A stretch of DNA of 64,000 nt from Rhabdophis nuchalis (Eukaryota; Chordata; Lepidosauria; Squamata; Natricidae). Made by a program: the position numbers and the translations under genes. Positions 11,009 to 20,650 of this stretch are shown here, one piece after another. Position 1 is the first letter of the stretch, and each line of letters opens with the position of its first letter. The stretch lies in the NCBI GenBank assembly GCA_039707465.1, contig CM077643.1:334148919-334212918 (forward strand), written 5' to 3'. Under the pieces are notes generated by a model. The model worked only from the letters and a program-made list of their open reading frames with translations. It was not told where the DNA came from and did no database searches.

Positions 11009-11283
11009 CAATGCCGTCTTAACGTTGGGCATTTGCCCGGGGGCCCAACACTATTTCTATGCCCAGGGGCCCAAAATGGTGTAAAGACGGCTCTGGGCCT
11101 TTGAAGTAAAAAATGGAGCTTAGGAGTCCATTTTCACTGGCAGAGTGCTTGGGCCACCACAGGTGTCACCGACACAAGTGATGTTGAGACAGCCATGCCT
11201 TCCCCCCCCCCCGTCCCCTCAAGATTAAATACAACCCTGATGCAGTCCTCAGTGAAATCAAGTTTGACACCTCTAGTTTAACC

Positions 11284-11906
11284 CTATATGTGACTGGTTT
11301 CTGGATAGAACTAAGTCTGATCATTTACAATGTTTGAAAACCAACTTGATCAATTGATTGAACAAACAGCAGGCCAAGATCAGGGCAGTCAGCTTTGAAC
11401 TGTAAAACTTCAAACCGTCTCTAAATAGATGCAACAAATTATAGAATGTCGTAGCTTTGCCAATGCATACCATTGGTTGCTGAATCTAGTCATTATCAAG
11501 GTATTTGCAGCCAAGTTCCAGTAGCCCTAGACAAGATTCATCAATGAAAATGACAGCTGACCCTTCCCGCAGTTTGCTCAAGACTATTCTGTAGAGATAG
11601 CATGGAATTCCATCATTCCTCGACTATTGTGCATTCATCTTCAAAGAACAATTCTGCTCTTGTGAGCTTGTGAATTGGGGAATAGCGGCAGAGAGAGTTT
11701 ACAGGTGGAGATTTGGGTTTCAAAGAGATTGAAGGAATTGTTCTGTTCCTGAGCCCCAGCTGGTCTTACATCTCAGGAGAAAGGCCATGGATGGTCCATA
11801 GAATCATAACATTCTGAGTTACAATTATGATTTAGCTATATATGTTCAGGGTTGCAGCTACTTGGAAGGTTTTGAAATGTTAGTTTATAGCTGTATCACC
11901 CTAGAT
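11284..11906. other. Unique intergenic DNA
   Basis: No gene or repeat recognised. Confidence 0.4.
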
Positions 11907-11989
11907 CAGGGGTTCCCAGCTATGCTGGCTGGAGAATTCTGGGAGTTGAAGTCCGCAAGTCTTAAAGTTGCCAAGTTTGGGAACCCCTG
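11907..11989. mobile_element. Short palindromic hAT-type MITE copy
   Basis: 83-bp copy: CAGGGGTTCCCAGC at left, GTTTGGGAACCCCTG at right, flanked by CCCTAGAT/ATCTAGAT (6 of 8 match). Related to 979-1113 with part of the left arm deleted. Confidence 0.75.
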
Positions 11990-12746
11990 ATCTAGATTTA
12001 TCTTGCCCACAGGCATCATTTATATCTTTTTACAAACAATTTTCCACTATTTTTCAGCCATTCAAAAATGTGTTTGCTTCTCTGTTTCTGCAAACCATCA
12101 GATAAATGTAAACAAACATAAATAAATAAATAGATTGTCAAGCAGAAGGATGGAAGCAGCCCTAACAAGTTGTATTTTCTTTTTGTGTTAGGAGATGGAG
12201 AAGTATTTGTTAAAGACACATAATAGCTATGAAGATTAGCAGAAAGGGCACAGAGCTTTGGAGGAAAAGTGGGAAAATTATTGATTGATACATGTTCTCA
12301 ACACGTTGCAAAAATGTACAGTTAATAAGATGTCCTATTACAAATGTTAGTACTCAGAAAAATTAAAGACAATGCACAGGTATTTAATTTTAATAATATA
12401 TATATTAAAATGCTTGGAAAATAGATAATCTAGGAGTAGTGGAGAAATCCTTTGATTAAACATTTCTTGCTTTGGGCTGCATTCGGGATTAGAATTTGTT
12501 GACTGTGAGGGTAGCAAAAAGTTTATTCATTTATATGAGAAAGATTGTGTAATCCCAGATTCAATCTTGCATTAAAAATGTGAATTCTCTTTCATGAGCA
12601 ACATAACAAAATGAGACTGATGCTGTATTTTGTGGTCATTTTACTGATTTTTATATATCAACTCATAAAACTTATATAAAAATATATAAGAATAAAAATT
12701 TATATATCAGCTCATAAAACTAACACACACACATGTATATATATAT
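11990..12746. other. AT-rich intergenic DNA
   Basis: No gene seen. An imperfect direct repeat (TATATATCARCTCATAAAAC) occurs at about 12652-12672 and 12700-12720, followed by short (CA)n and (TA)n tracts near 12723-12754. Confidence 0.45.
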
Positions 12747-12754
12747 ATATATAT

Positions 12755-12902
12755 CAGTGGTGGGTTTCTGCAGACTCGCACCTACTCGCGAGAGCCGGTT
12801 GGTGAAATTTAGAGAACTGGTGAGAGGGGGTTCCACCGGCGTACCTGGAAGTAAATCTGGCCCGCCACTGCCAGTGACCCAACGGGAAGGAAAGGAAAGG
12901 AA

Positions 12903-12988
<86 letters not shown>

Positions 12989-13164
12989 ATTTATCATCAC
13001 AATTGAGTCCAAAATTTTGGTTGCTAAGCAAGAGCGTTGTTAAATGAGTTTCACCACATTTTAAAAGGTGGCCACTCCCACCCTGTCACATGACTGCCAA
13101 GCCACTTCCACAAAATAGGCCACACCTACAGAGTAGGTTCTAAAAAATTTGAAACCCACCACTG
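12755..13164. mobile_element. hAT-type MITE inserted in a TA repeat, chimeric interior
   Basis: Left end CAGTGGTGGGTTTCTG, right end GAAACCCACCACTG, with duplication ATATATAT on both sides. The interior holds an expanded GAAA microsatellite (12889-12989) and, from about 12995 to 13066, a piece related to the Tc1-like repeat family (TTGCTAAGCAAG...TTGTTAAATGAG). It is therefore a composite of at least three repeat types. Confidence 0.78.
12889..12989 (+). repeat. (GAAA)n microsatellite
   Basis: About 100 bp of GAAA, beginning as GGAAA. The lysine/glutamate- and phenylalanine/leucine-rich frames read across it are artefacts. Confidence 0.97.
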
Positions 13165-13172
13165 ATATATAT

Positions 13173-14108
13173 ATTTCTTTGATCATCTTTTTGTATTTTT
13201 TCCTCCTTTTTTGATGACTAAAGCAATGGGTTTATTTAAAAAAAAAGGATTGAGCGGAATATATTTTCCAGGGAAATACATAAAGGGAATAGTGGTTGCT
13301 GCTAGTTGTATGATTAAGATGCCATGTTTAATGGCACCCTCTATTTTCTGTTTCAGATTTATTTTGCATCTGGAAGACTGTAGAACTTTAAGCCAAGAAT
13401 TTGCTCACTGTCTTTTTGTAAGGCCTTACATATTTTTTTTAAAGTTGGAGAGAGGGCAGTAAAATTTCCCAATGGAGATGGAGCAATCAGAAAAATGGAA
13501 AAATAAATAGGACTGAGAATAAATATTCCAACTTGACAGCCGTTTTCTTGACAAATATCCATTACATGTTCTACATGAATGTATGAATTCTATCTTGCTT
13601 ACTAAATAGCAGGAAACTGCTAGCCAATATGACAGTGTTCTTGTTATTGGATATGGCTTTGGATCATATTTTTTTTCTTTGCTTTCTAAATTGTTGATGC
13701 AGTTTCTAGTCTCATCATGGAAATTGGTCTGACAACTTGTGGGTGAAAAAAAGAAGTCAGTAAAACCCTTTTACTAAGACTTTGAAGTGCCTGGTGGGAA
13801 TATTTCCCCTCATTTCAGTGGCTGATGAAACCAATCTTTTAGAGGTTAAAGAAAATCTTCTCCCGTTTCTGAGCGTTGATTAGAATGGATTTCATAGCTA
13901 TTTGTTTACTGCTTCCATTCATTCTTAATTTACCCTCAGACCCAAAATATGTCTGAAATGTAGGAACTCTGATAATAGAAGAGTCTCTTCCTATACCAAG
14001 CTCTATTTCCTTCTGGGAAAGACTAGATGATCATAAAGACTTCTCTGTTTATGTACTACAGACTCCATATCTGTCCAGGAATTACAGAAAATCAACCTCT
14101 TAACTATA
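13173..14108. other. Unique intergenic DNA
   Basis: No gene or repeat recognised. Confidence 0.4.
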
Positions 14109-14116
14109 TTGTCCGG

Positions 14117-14359
14117 CAGGGGTGGGTTGCTGCTGGCATTACTGCCAGCTCGGCAGTGAACAAAACCTTAAAAAATGAAAAGGAAATATATTTTTGCAAT
14201 GAAAATTATTCTGCTCATGTGCAGAACCCAAAAACAAGATGGTGCTGCCATAGGAGAACCAGTTTGGGACAGTGGTAGGCGTGGGTTCCAGCTACCCAGG
14301 CTGCCAAGTTACTACCGGTTTGGCCAAACTGGTCCGAAACCAGTAGGAACCCACCTCTG
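14117..14359. mobile_element. hAT-type MITE (CAGGGGTGGGTT family), 243 bp
   Basis: Starts CAGGGGTGGGTTGCTG, ends GGAACCCACCTCTG, with a perfect 8-bp duplication TTGTCCGG. Contains the ACTACCGGTTTGG core near its right end. Homologous copies at 21852, 24399 and 42849; this copy provides the empty-site comparison for the insert at 21993-22201. Confidence 0.87.
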
Positions 14360-14367
14360 TTGTCCGG

Positions 14368-14884
14368 ACTGGACAAGTGTCAGCGTTCCAAATATCATCC
14401 AAAATTAAATCAGAGTCCAAGACAGAGCTTTCCTCAAAGTTCCAATTTATTAAGAGAGACAAGTTGGTACATCTGTGGAAACCCGAATCTCAAAGCTTGC
14501 CGGGGTTTCCCACCCAGTTGAAAGTTCATGATCTTGCCCCCACACCCACAAGTCCATCACATGGTCCAATCCTCCATTGCCACGCTGTGGAAAAGAAGTT
14601 TAGTAGGGAAGCAGAAGGTTCACTATTATGGATACGATGAGGAAACGCTTGGAATTCTGCACCTCCAATGTATTACAGAGCTAGAACTGAAAACATACAC
14701 AGTCAGAATGGAATAGCTCTCCAAGAGGAAAGCTAGTGATGCTACAGGTTGCAATATTATAAGTTTCTTTTTTTTTAATCTTAAGGGGGAAAGTCAAATT
14801 GAGATGCAATAGAAATACATAAAATTATGTCTGGACCAGCTAAACATAATAAGGTTAGTAGACTCGTAAGATACCTAGATTAAT
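14368..14884. other. Unique intergenic DNA
   Basis: No gene or repeat recognised. Confidence 0.4.
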
Positions 14885-15355
14885 TTGAGTAAGCAGGGCT
14901 GTGTGCTCAGTCCCCTGCTGTTCACCCTGCTGATGCACGACTGTGTAGCAATGCACAGTTCGAATCACATCATAAAGTTCGCTGACGACACGACCGTGGT
15001 GGGTCTTATCAGCAAGAACGATGAGACAGGATATAGAGAAGAGGTGGAGAAGTTAACGAACTGGTGTAAAGCCAACAACCTGTCTCTGAATGTAGATAAA
15101 ACAAAAGAGATGGTTGTTGATTTCAGGAGGACACAACATGACCACTCCCTGCTGAAGATCAATGGCTCCTCTGTGGAGATCGTAGAGAGCACGAAATTTC
15201 TTGGTGTTCATCTGGCAGAGAATCTCACCTGGTCCCTCAACAGTGGTTCTATAACAAGGAAGGCTCAGCACTCTACTTTGTATGTGGGTTCAGGACAGAT
15301 GCTAATATACAATGCACTCTGTATATCATCAAACAATGGCATTTGCTCTCATTAA
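14885..15355 (+). pseudogene. Reverse transcriptase fragment of a non-LTR retrotransposon
   Basis: The frame contains GCVLSPLLFTLLMHDC (RT motif B region), KFADDTTVVGLI (catalytic motif C with FADD in place of YADD), LTNWCKANNLSLNVDKTKEM and STKFLGVHLAENLTWSLN. This is the palm-to-thumb region of an L2/CR1-group LINE, distinct from the abundant CR1/L3 family elsewhere in the window. The methionine is not a real start, since the element is truncated on both sides. Similarity is lost after about codon 130. Confidence 0.85.
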
Positions 15356-17120
15356 GAAGCAAACCATGTTTGCCAGCTTGAAAATTTGCAAAAGAGGGGA
15401 TGAATTAAATTCATAGCCAATAAGGCTAAAAATGAATATTATGACTATATTTCTTCCAGTATTGAAGGATTATATATCTAACAGTTAATATTATGACCTC
15501 TGATTTCCCTTTCAATGTTATGTCTCTAAATTCCAGCTGCTGGAGAACATGAGGGAGAGTTGTTCTTATCATCTGTCCTGCCTGTTGGCTACTCATAGCA
15601 ATCTACACAACTTACGTGAGAGGAAATTATTTGGCCATAGCAGTCTTTAGTCTAATGCCTTTTTGACCATTAATTTAATATTTAATAAAATGCTATGCAA
15701 TTGAGATATGTCCCCAGGTTTACCTGCAACCTCCTACAGCCTTGCATATAAGGCACAGAGCCATTTTTAAATATTACAACGAAAGTGTAATTTGTAGTAT
15801 GACTGAAGAGGGGGGGAAATGGATAGTCGGTAATTACATTCATTATATTTAATTAAATGTAATGGAATGAAATCAAATTTAGTTTTTGTTGGGGCTCCAC
15901 CTCCTTTTAGAGCATAGCTCTCAGCCTCTAAGTCAAAAGTCTTTTTGACTTATAAGCTTATAAACCATTTAAAAATGCTGCAGACACACCTACTCTGCAT
16001 TATATCTTGGATGCCTTCATAAGAATCCTTGCATCCAGGTTATTAATATTCTCCCTGTAGAAAGTGAACCGATGGTTAGAGAAATGGTAATTGTAACACA
16101 GCCACGTTCCTTCGGGTGGCTGTTGAAGCAGTTCATTTATGGACATCAGGATAGGCATTTTATTTCACACCTATTTACAAAAATAATTACTCTGCTTGTA
16201 TACAGTCAGCTAGAAGTGAAATTAACTTAGCAGTTAAGATATTCATGCTCCAGTAGCATACTTTCCTATGACTGAGATTTCTTTTGGATTCTTATTCAGT
16301 AATAAACCCAATTCAGCAGACTCTGTGCGACTTTAATTAGGATTGTCCTCATTGCATTACTGTCTTTAATTGCTTTCTGTTCAGTGCAGTAACAGCATAA
16401 TGAAGCAGTGTCTCTTGAATATTCAGTTCCTGTTCTCTGTGGGTTTCGACACAGATATCAGAGTTATATATTGCATTGTTATTACATATGAGAAATGCTA
16501 CATTCAGCATTCAGAAGTGGGCAAGTGGCTTTCCAGCATCCTGTTTCTGCTTTATTTTTAATCTCCTTCACATTATGGAAATAACAGAGCCTGAAATTCT
16601 GGTTTTTGAAGAGAACGTAACTTTTTACAGATGCTAAACTATGCCAGTCTTACTCTAGCAGACGTCAACAACGGCATAAAGAATCTGCTCAATTCACTAC
16701 CAGAAATGTCAGGAAGGAGAACTGCTTGGATGCAACCTGGGTCCCATTTATTGTAGCTCTTTGGGCCCTCCTTCCCTTCTTCTGTCACTTTCCCATGCCA
16801 CTATATACATCTTTGTAACCCAAAGAACAACTAAATTATGCAAAATATGCTATGTCTGAGCGCCGGGCTTTAAAATGTTTGTTGCTCTTTTTAATTAAAG
16901 AGCAGTGAATGCAAGGCCGAAATTAAACAATGAAAAATCATGTGTTGTTTGAATACCGAAACCTAAAGCAACATTCCATTTCTACACAACTAGAGGAATC
17001 CTATGCTTCTCATCACCGCTATTCTGAAAGAGGCAATGCAGGGAGGAAAAAAAGAGACAATTCACACAATAGCTTTGTAAAATTCTTGGAGTACTGGCCA
17101 ACATAAAATATACATGGGTC
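15356..17120. other. Unique intergenic DNA
   Basis: About 1.8 kb with no recognised gene, exon or repeat. Confidence 0.4.
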
Positions 17121-17128
17121 TCCTAGGA

Positions 17129-17256
17129 CAGGGGTCTGCAAAGTCGGCTCTTTTAAGACTGGTGGACTTCAACTCCCAGAGTTCCCCAGCCATGGCTGGG
17201 GAACTCTGGGAGTTGAAGTCCACCAGTCTTAAAAGAGCCGACTTTGCAGACCCCTG
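17129..17256. mobile_element. Perfectly palindromic hAT-type MITE, 128 bp
   Basis: Two 64-bp arms that are exact reverse complements meet at CCATGG with no loop. Ends are CAGGGGTCTGC and GCAGACCCCTG. A perfect 8-bp duplication TCCTAGGA (17121-17128, 17257-17264) flanks it. The absence of a single arm difference implies a young insertion or gene conversion between arms. Confidence 0.93.
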
Positions 17257-17264
17257 TCCTAGGA

Positions 17265-18060
17265 CAAAGGTGCAAGACCTGCACTCAGAAATAAATACTG
17301 CATTTACTAAAGACATTAGTAAGCCAGGACATTTCATTCCACTGCTACACATTTGTACAGCATCTCCACCGGCTCAAGTCATACACCTGTGGAGGAGGCA
17401 AGATTGCAGGGGTTGTTACTATATGCTCTCCTTCTTGAGAAGAATGGGACAACTCACCACATCCAGCTCTCCAAGGTCCACTCCCCAAGGCCAATTCACC
17501 ACAGGACAACTTGTCATAGTCAACTCGACATGAAACAATTCACTGCAGGACAATTCAACCATTCAATTTAATTATTTAAAATAATCTTAACATTATTTTA
17601 ATTTGTGTCATTCATATTTTATTTTGTCCCTCCTTTGGCATCCTTTCCTTAATGATTCTATTCTACTATTTATTTGATATTAGTATAACTCTGCAGTGAG
17701 GTGTCCTGCGGAGAATTGGCTGCAGCAAGCTGGCTGTGGCAAATTGACCATGGCAAATTGGCTGCGGTGAGTAGTCTTAGACCAGACAGATGTAACAAGA
17801 ATAAATCCCAAATTGAAAAGTAATTTTTAAAAACCCATTGTGGCCATACAGATACAAAGCAGTAGATGCAAGAAGTTGCAATAATGGATGGTTCCCTAGA
17901 AGTTTTATGTTACTATTTGAAGGAAGGGAGAGAAGAAAATTAAGTAGTAAATCATAATCCTGGGTATTTCTGTTGTCATTATTAGCAAATTCCCTTCAGG
18001 CATATTTTCAATTTGGCTGAATAATTGTTGCTGTCACAAGAAATCATGAGTTTATAAAGA
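17265..18060. other. Unique intergenic DNA
   Basis: No gene recognised. Imperfect degenerate repeats of GGCTGYGGYRAATTG lie near 17715-17770. Confidence 0.4.
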
Positions 18061-18690
18061 ATTCAAATGTTTTAAAACCTAGCGCTAATCTACTATAACT
18101 AGCATATTATAACTAGAAAACTAGCCATTCCCAGCCACGTGTTGCTGTGGCCCAGTCTGGTTAAATGGCCAACCAATCTGTGTGTAGATCTACACCTGCA
18201 CACACAAACATGTACACAAAACCACCGTATAATCCCCAACCTACCTACCTATTGTATTTCTCCCTCTCTCCCTCCCTCCCTCCCTCCCTCCCTCCCTCCC
18301 TACTGTATTTCTCCCTCTCTACCCCCCTACCTACCTACCTACTACCTATTGCATTTCTCCCTCCTTCTCTCTATCCCTATAGCTGCCTGCCTACCTACCT
18401 ACTGTATTTCTCCTTGCATCTTATGGACAGAGTATTTATGTCATAAAGGATGACATAATACCTGTGGCCCTGCTCCCTCTGTATCCATCTACCTAGCTTT
18501 TTTATATTTTTTTACATTTCTATTGCATGTACCTGGCACAGGTGTGAATCTACACAATCTATATATATATCATTGGTGCTGTATTTCAAAGGAACGTTGT
18601 GTGAAAATTTGGAAGTGATCGGTGCAGCACTTTAGGAGATTAGCAGTTTTGAACAAACTCTTGTTACATTTTTATTTATATAGATGAGAC
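18061..18690 (+). repeat. Probable interspersed repeat with simple-repeat core
   Basis: The end TACATTTTTATTTATATAGATGAGAC and the phrase GGTGCTGTATTTCAAAG, with AACTAGCCATTCCCAGCCACG at the left, look like a dispersed repeat, but I cannot assign a class. It contains (CTAC)n and (CCCT)n tracts. Confidence 0.35.
18238..18410 (+). repeat. Polypyrimidine (CTAC)n/(CCCT)n tract
   Basis: CTAC tetramers flank about 40 bp of CCCT (18261-18300). Serine/proline-rich frames here are artefacts. Confidence 0.95.
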
Positions 18691-18759
18691 GTTTATTGCT
18701 TGAGATCTGACCAGGAATCCTGGTAAATACAGATAGCCCTCAACTTACAACAGTTTATT

Positions 18760-19249
18760 TTATTTATTTATTTTTTTTATTGAAAAAGTTTTATTGTTTT
18801 ACAAATTTTTAAGTAGGGTAGGGTAAGGTGAGTTAAAAAAATATTTTGAGAACTTTCACGTCGAGATCGTTGGCCCCTCCGGGACTTCTTAACAAAACAT
18901 AGATAATACATATTTCAATGGTATTACAAGGTGAAGAGAAGTGCATACATCATTGTAAATTCCAAATTCTATGCTAGCAATCGTGTACAAACATCCAAAC
19001 TAAAGTTATACTATATTAAAAAAAGTCATTTTTTTGATCTAAGTCTCTTGGCAATTGTGTCTTCTTGTTCTCCTCCCTGACCCCCAGTGGGCGGGGCCGT
19101 GGCCCCCTCCGCTCCTCCAGTTTCATCCCCCAGGATAGAGGAGTATTTTTTAAGAAAGGCTTCTGCCTCAGCAACTGTTTTAATCCTTACTCTTCCTCCT
19201 TCCCAGAACACCAACATCCCTTCTGGCATCACCCACTTGAACCAAATCC
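18760..19249 (-). mobile_element. L1 LINE lacking ORF2 (internally deleted)
   Basis: Minus-strand insertion with a 19-bp target duplication (18741-18759 and 19250-19268, one mismatch, core TTACAACAGTTTATT) and an A-rich tail (T-rich on the plus strand at 18760-18780). The tail region AATAAAACTTTTTCAAT is shared with the L1 at 40284-40871. A fragment of ORF1 is followed after only about 250 bp by the poly-A end, so no ORF2 is present. Confidence 0.75.
19026..19249 (-). pseudogene. L1 ORF1p C-terminal fragment
   Basis: Reading from the 5' truncation at 19249: a WFKWVMPEGMLVFWEGG block followed by RVRIKTVAEAEAFLKKY. This resembles the end of the C-terminal domain of L1 ORF1p, the RNA-binding chaperone of the retrotransposon particle. 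A glycine/glutamate-rich tail and a basic KRLRSKK end precede the stop at 19026. The frame is open but lacks the coiled coil and RRM, so it is a remnant. Confidence 0.6.
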
Positions 19250-19417
19250 CAATTTACAACAGTTTATTCAGTGACTGTTTGAACTTACAATGCCATTGAA
19301 AAAAGTGACTTATGACCATTTTTCACACTTACTTTTGCAGCTTCCCCGTGGTCACATTATTTACATTTGGGTGCTTGACCACCATCTCTGCTGTCACTGC
19401 CTTCACCGCACTGCACT

Positions 19418-19456
19418 ACCACCACCACCACCACCACCACCACCACCACCACCACC
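19418..19456 (+). repeat. (CCA)n microsatellite
   Basis: About 13 CCA units; one frame reads poly-histidine and another poly-proline, neither meaningful. Confidence 0.95.
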
Positions 19457-20344
19457 ATCGCTACCCTCACCACCACTATCATCTACATGCATATATGCCA
19501 CCTGACTCCCAATCACTCTGGGCAATTTACAAATTGTGTAAAACATCAAAAAACCAAAAGGAAGTGTAATAAGTGCTAGTGCTCCCCATTTCAGCTTACG
19601 TATTACGATGCATTTTTCTGGTGATGCTGAAAAAAGTCTGAGAGGTCTTGTAACTTCTGCATTGGTAGTAAAAATTAAAAAAAAGTAAGAAAAAGCAATG
19701 GTTTCTGGTTATTGTGAAGCCAAGTCCTCTGTTTCACTGAAAAGCTTTTGTGGTCTTGACCATGTCTGTGTGTTGATATAGGAGTTGAATGGTGAGAGCA
19801 GGAAATCCTAATGTTTTCAATGGAGAAATAATTTCTTTTGTTGTTTTCAATTTCCCCACTATTCAGCTTCAGTGAATTATCCATCAAGTTCTAATACGAT
19901 AAGAGAAAATTTCTGATCGTGTTTATTTACAGAAGTTGTGTGGTCCTAACTTCCCAGAAAAACCATGAAGAAAACCATTCCAAAATATGTAATTCCACAT
20001 ATGAAATATTAACCCGGAGAGCAATTTGCTAATGAAGATCTGAAGTCACACAAGCCTTGAGAAAGAGAACTGTTTTTATTAGTCTCCTGAATAATAAAAC
20101 GTTTAATCTATTTTTTACACATCGTGCTTCTCATTCTTTATTCATATTTTTTATTTAAATCAAGAGCATAGGAAAATCAATAAAATATACATAGAAATGA
20201 ATGCATGCATATGCACGTGCATTCTTGCATTTGTGCATCCACACCCACAAACATAAAATGGATATTTTGTACGTAATATATGAGCTTTCTTCCCAGTTCC
20301 AATATTGAAAAATAATAATTTCACAGTAAAATCTAGTCTTGACG
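19457..20344. other. Unique intergenic DNA
   Basis: No gene or repeat recognised. Confidence 0.4.
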
Positions 20345-20430
20345 GATTGGCTTGTTGCCTAATGTGGGACTAGAACTCGCAGTGTCCCATTTCTGGCTTG
20401 GTAGCTTAAACCAGACTGGCTCTGTTTCTC
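20345..20430 (-). mobile_element. tRNA-headed SINE fragment
   Basis: Antisense of a Sauria-type SINE head: GGGACTAGAACTCGCAGTGT is the complement of a B-box region (GAGTTCTAGTCCC), and the TTAAACCAGACTGGCT stretch is the complement of an A-box region. The body is missing. Confidence 0.6.
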
Positions 20431-20477
20431 TGTTTCAGCAACATAGGTGGTTCCTGGCTCAATAGTACCGGTAGTAA

Positions 20478-20650
20478 CTGCAAGAGGGATCTTGGAGTCC
20501 TAGTGGACAATCTTTTAAATATGAGCCAGCGGTGTGTTGCAGCTGCCAAAAAAGCCAATACAATCCTAGGCTGCATTAACAGAGGAACAGAATCAAGGTC
20601 TCATTAAGTGTTAATACTACTTTATAATGCCTTGGTATAAGACCATATTT
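20478..20650 (+). mobile_element. CR1 ORF2 fragment
   Basis: Sense translation gives RDLGVLVDNLLNMSQRC followed by AAKKANTILGCINRG, the conserved block after the RT palm in CR1. Stops and frameshifts follow. It is a separate old CR1 fragment. Confidence 0.8.

Larger units (their letters stand above)
10618..11095. mobile_element. Inner hAT-type MITE carrying captured host DNA
   Basis: Left end CAATGCCGTCTTAACG, right end GTAAAGACGGCTCTG, with a perfect 8-bp duplication GGCCTTTG (10610-10617, 11096-11103). The left 76 bp ends in a hairpin (17-bp arms 10649-10665 and 10677-10693). A second copy of the left terminus begins at 11009 and runs to the right end (87 bp). Between them, about 10694-11008, is a GC- and CpG-rich segment unlike the MITE or the flanking DNA. 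It contains a RAVER2-like first exon on the minus strand. The structure is that of a gene-fragment-carrying MITE (Pack-type). Confidence 0.82.
10432..11275. mobile_element. Outer hAT-type MITE (CAGGGGTGTCAA family) with nested insertion
   Basis: The left end is CAGGGGTGTCAAGCTC and the right end CAAGTTTGACACCTCTA, inverted with few differences. It is flanked by a perfect 8-bp duplication GTTTAACC (10424-10431 and 11276-11283). Total length is 844 bp because a second hAT-type element occupies 10618-11095. Without it the element would be about 360 bp. Shorter relatives lie at 28608, 44750, 51085, 53374 and 59325. Confidence 0.85.
18729..19381 (-). mobile_element. Tc1-like repeat, antisense, split by an L1
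   Basis: Pieces 18729-18759 and 19250-19381 together form the antisense of the family at 2361-3025 (ATAGCCCTCAACTTACAACAG ... AAGTGACTTATGACCATTTTTC). The junction carries the L1 target duplication. Confidence 0.7.

Noticed and set aside
10691..11104. Plus-strand frames over the captured segment
   Set aside because: The minus strand has the RAVER match, start context and donor; plus-strand frames are GC-driven.
12720..13047. Phe/Leu- and Lys/Glu-rich frames
   Set aside because: Translation of a GAAA microsatellite inside a MITE.
18139..18453. Proline/serine-rich frames
   Set aside because: Translation of CCCT/CTAC repeats.
19290..19569. Poly-histidine/poly-proline frames
   Set aside because: Translation of a CCA repeat.
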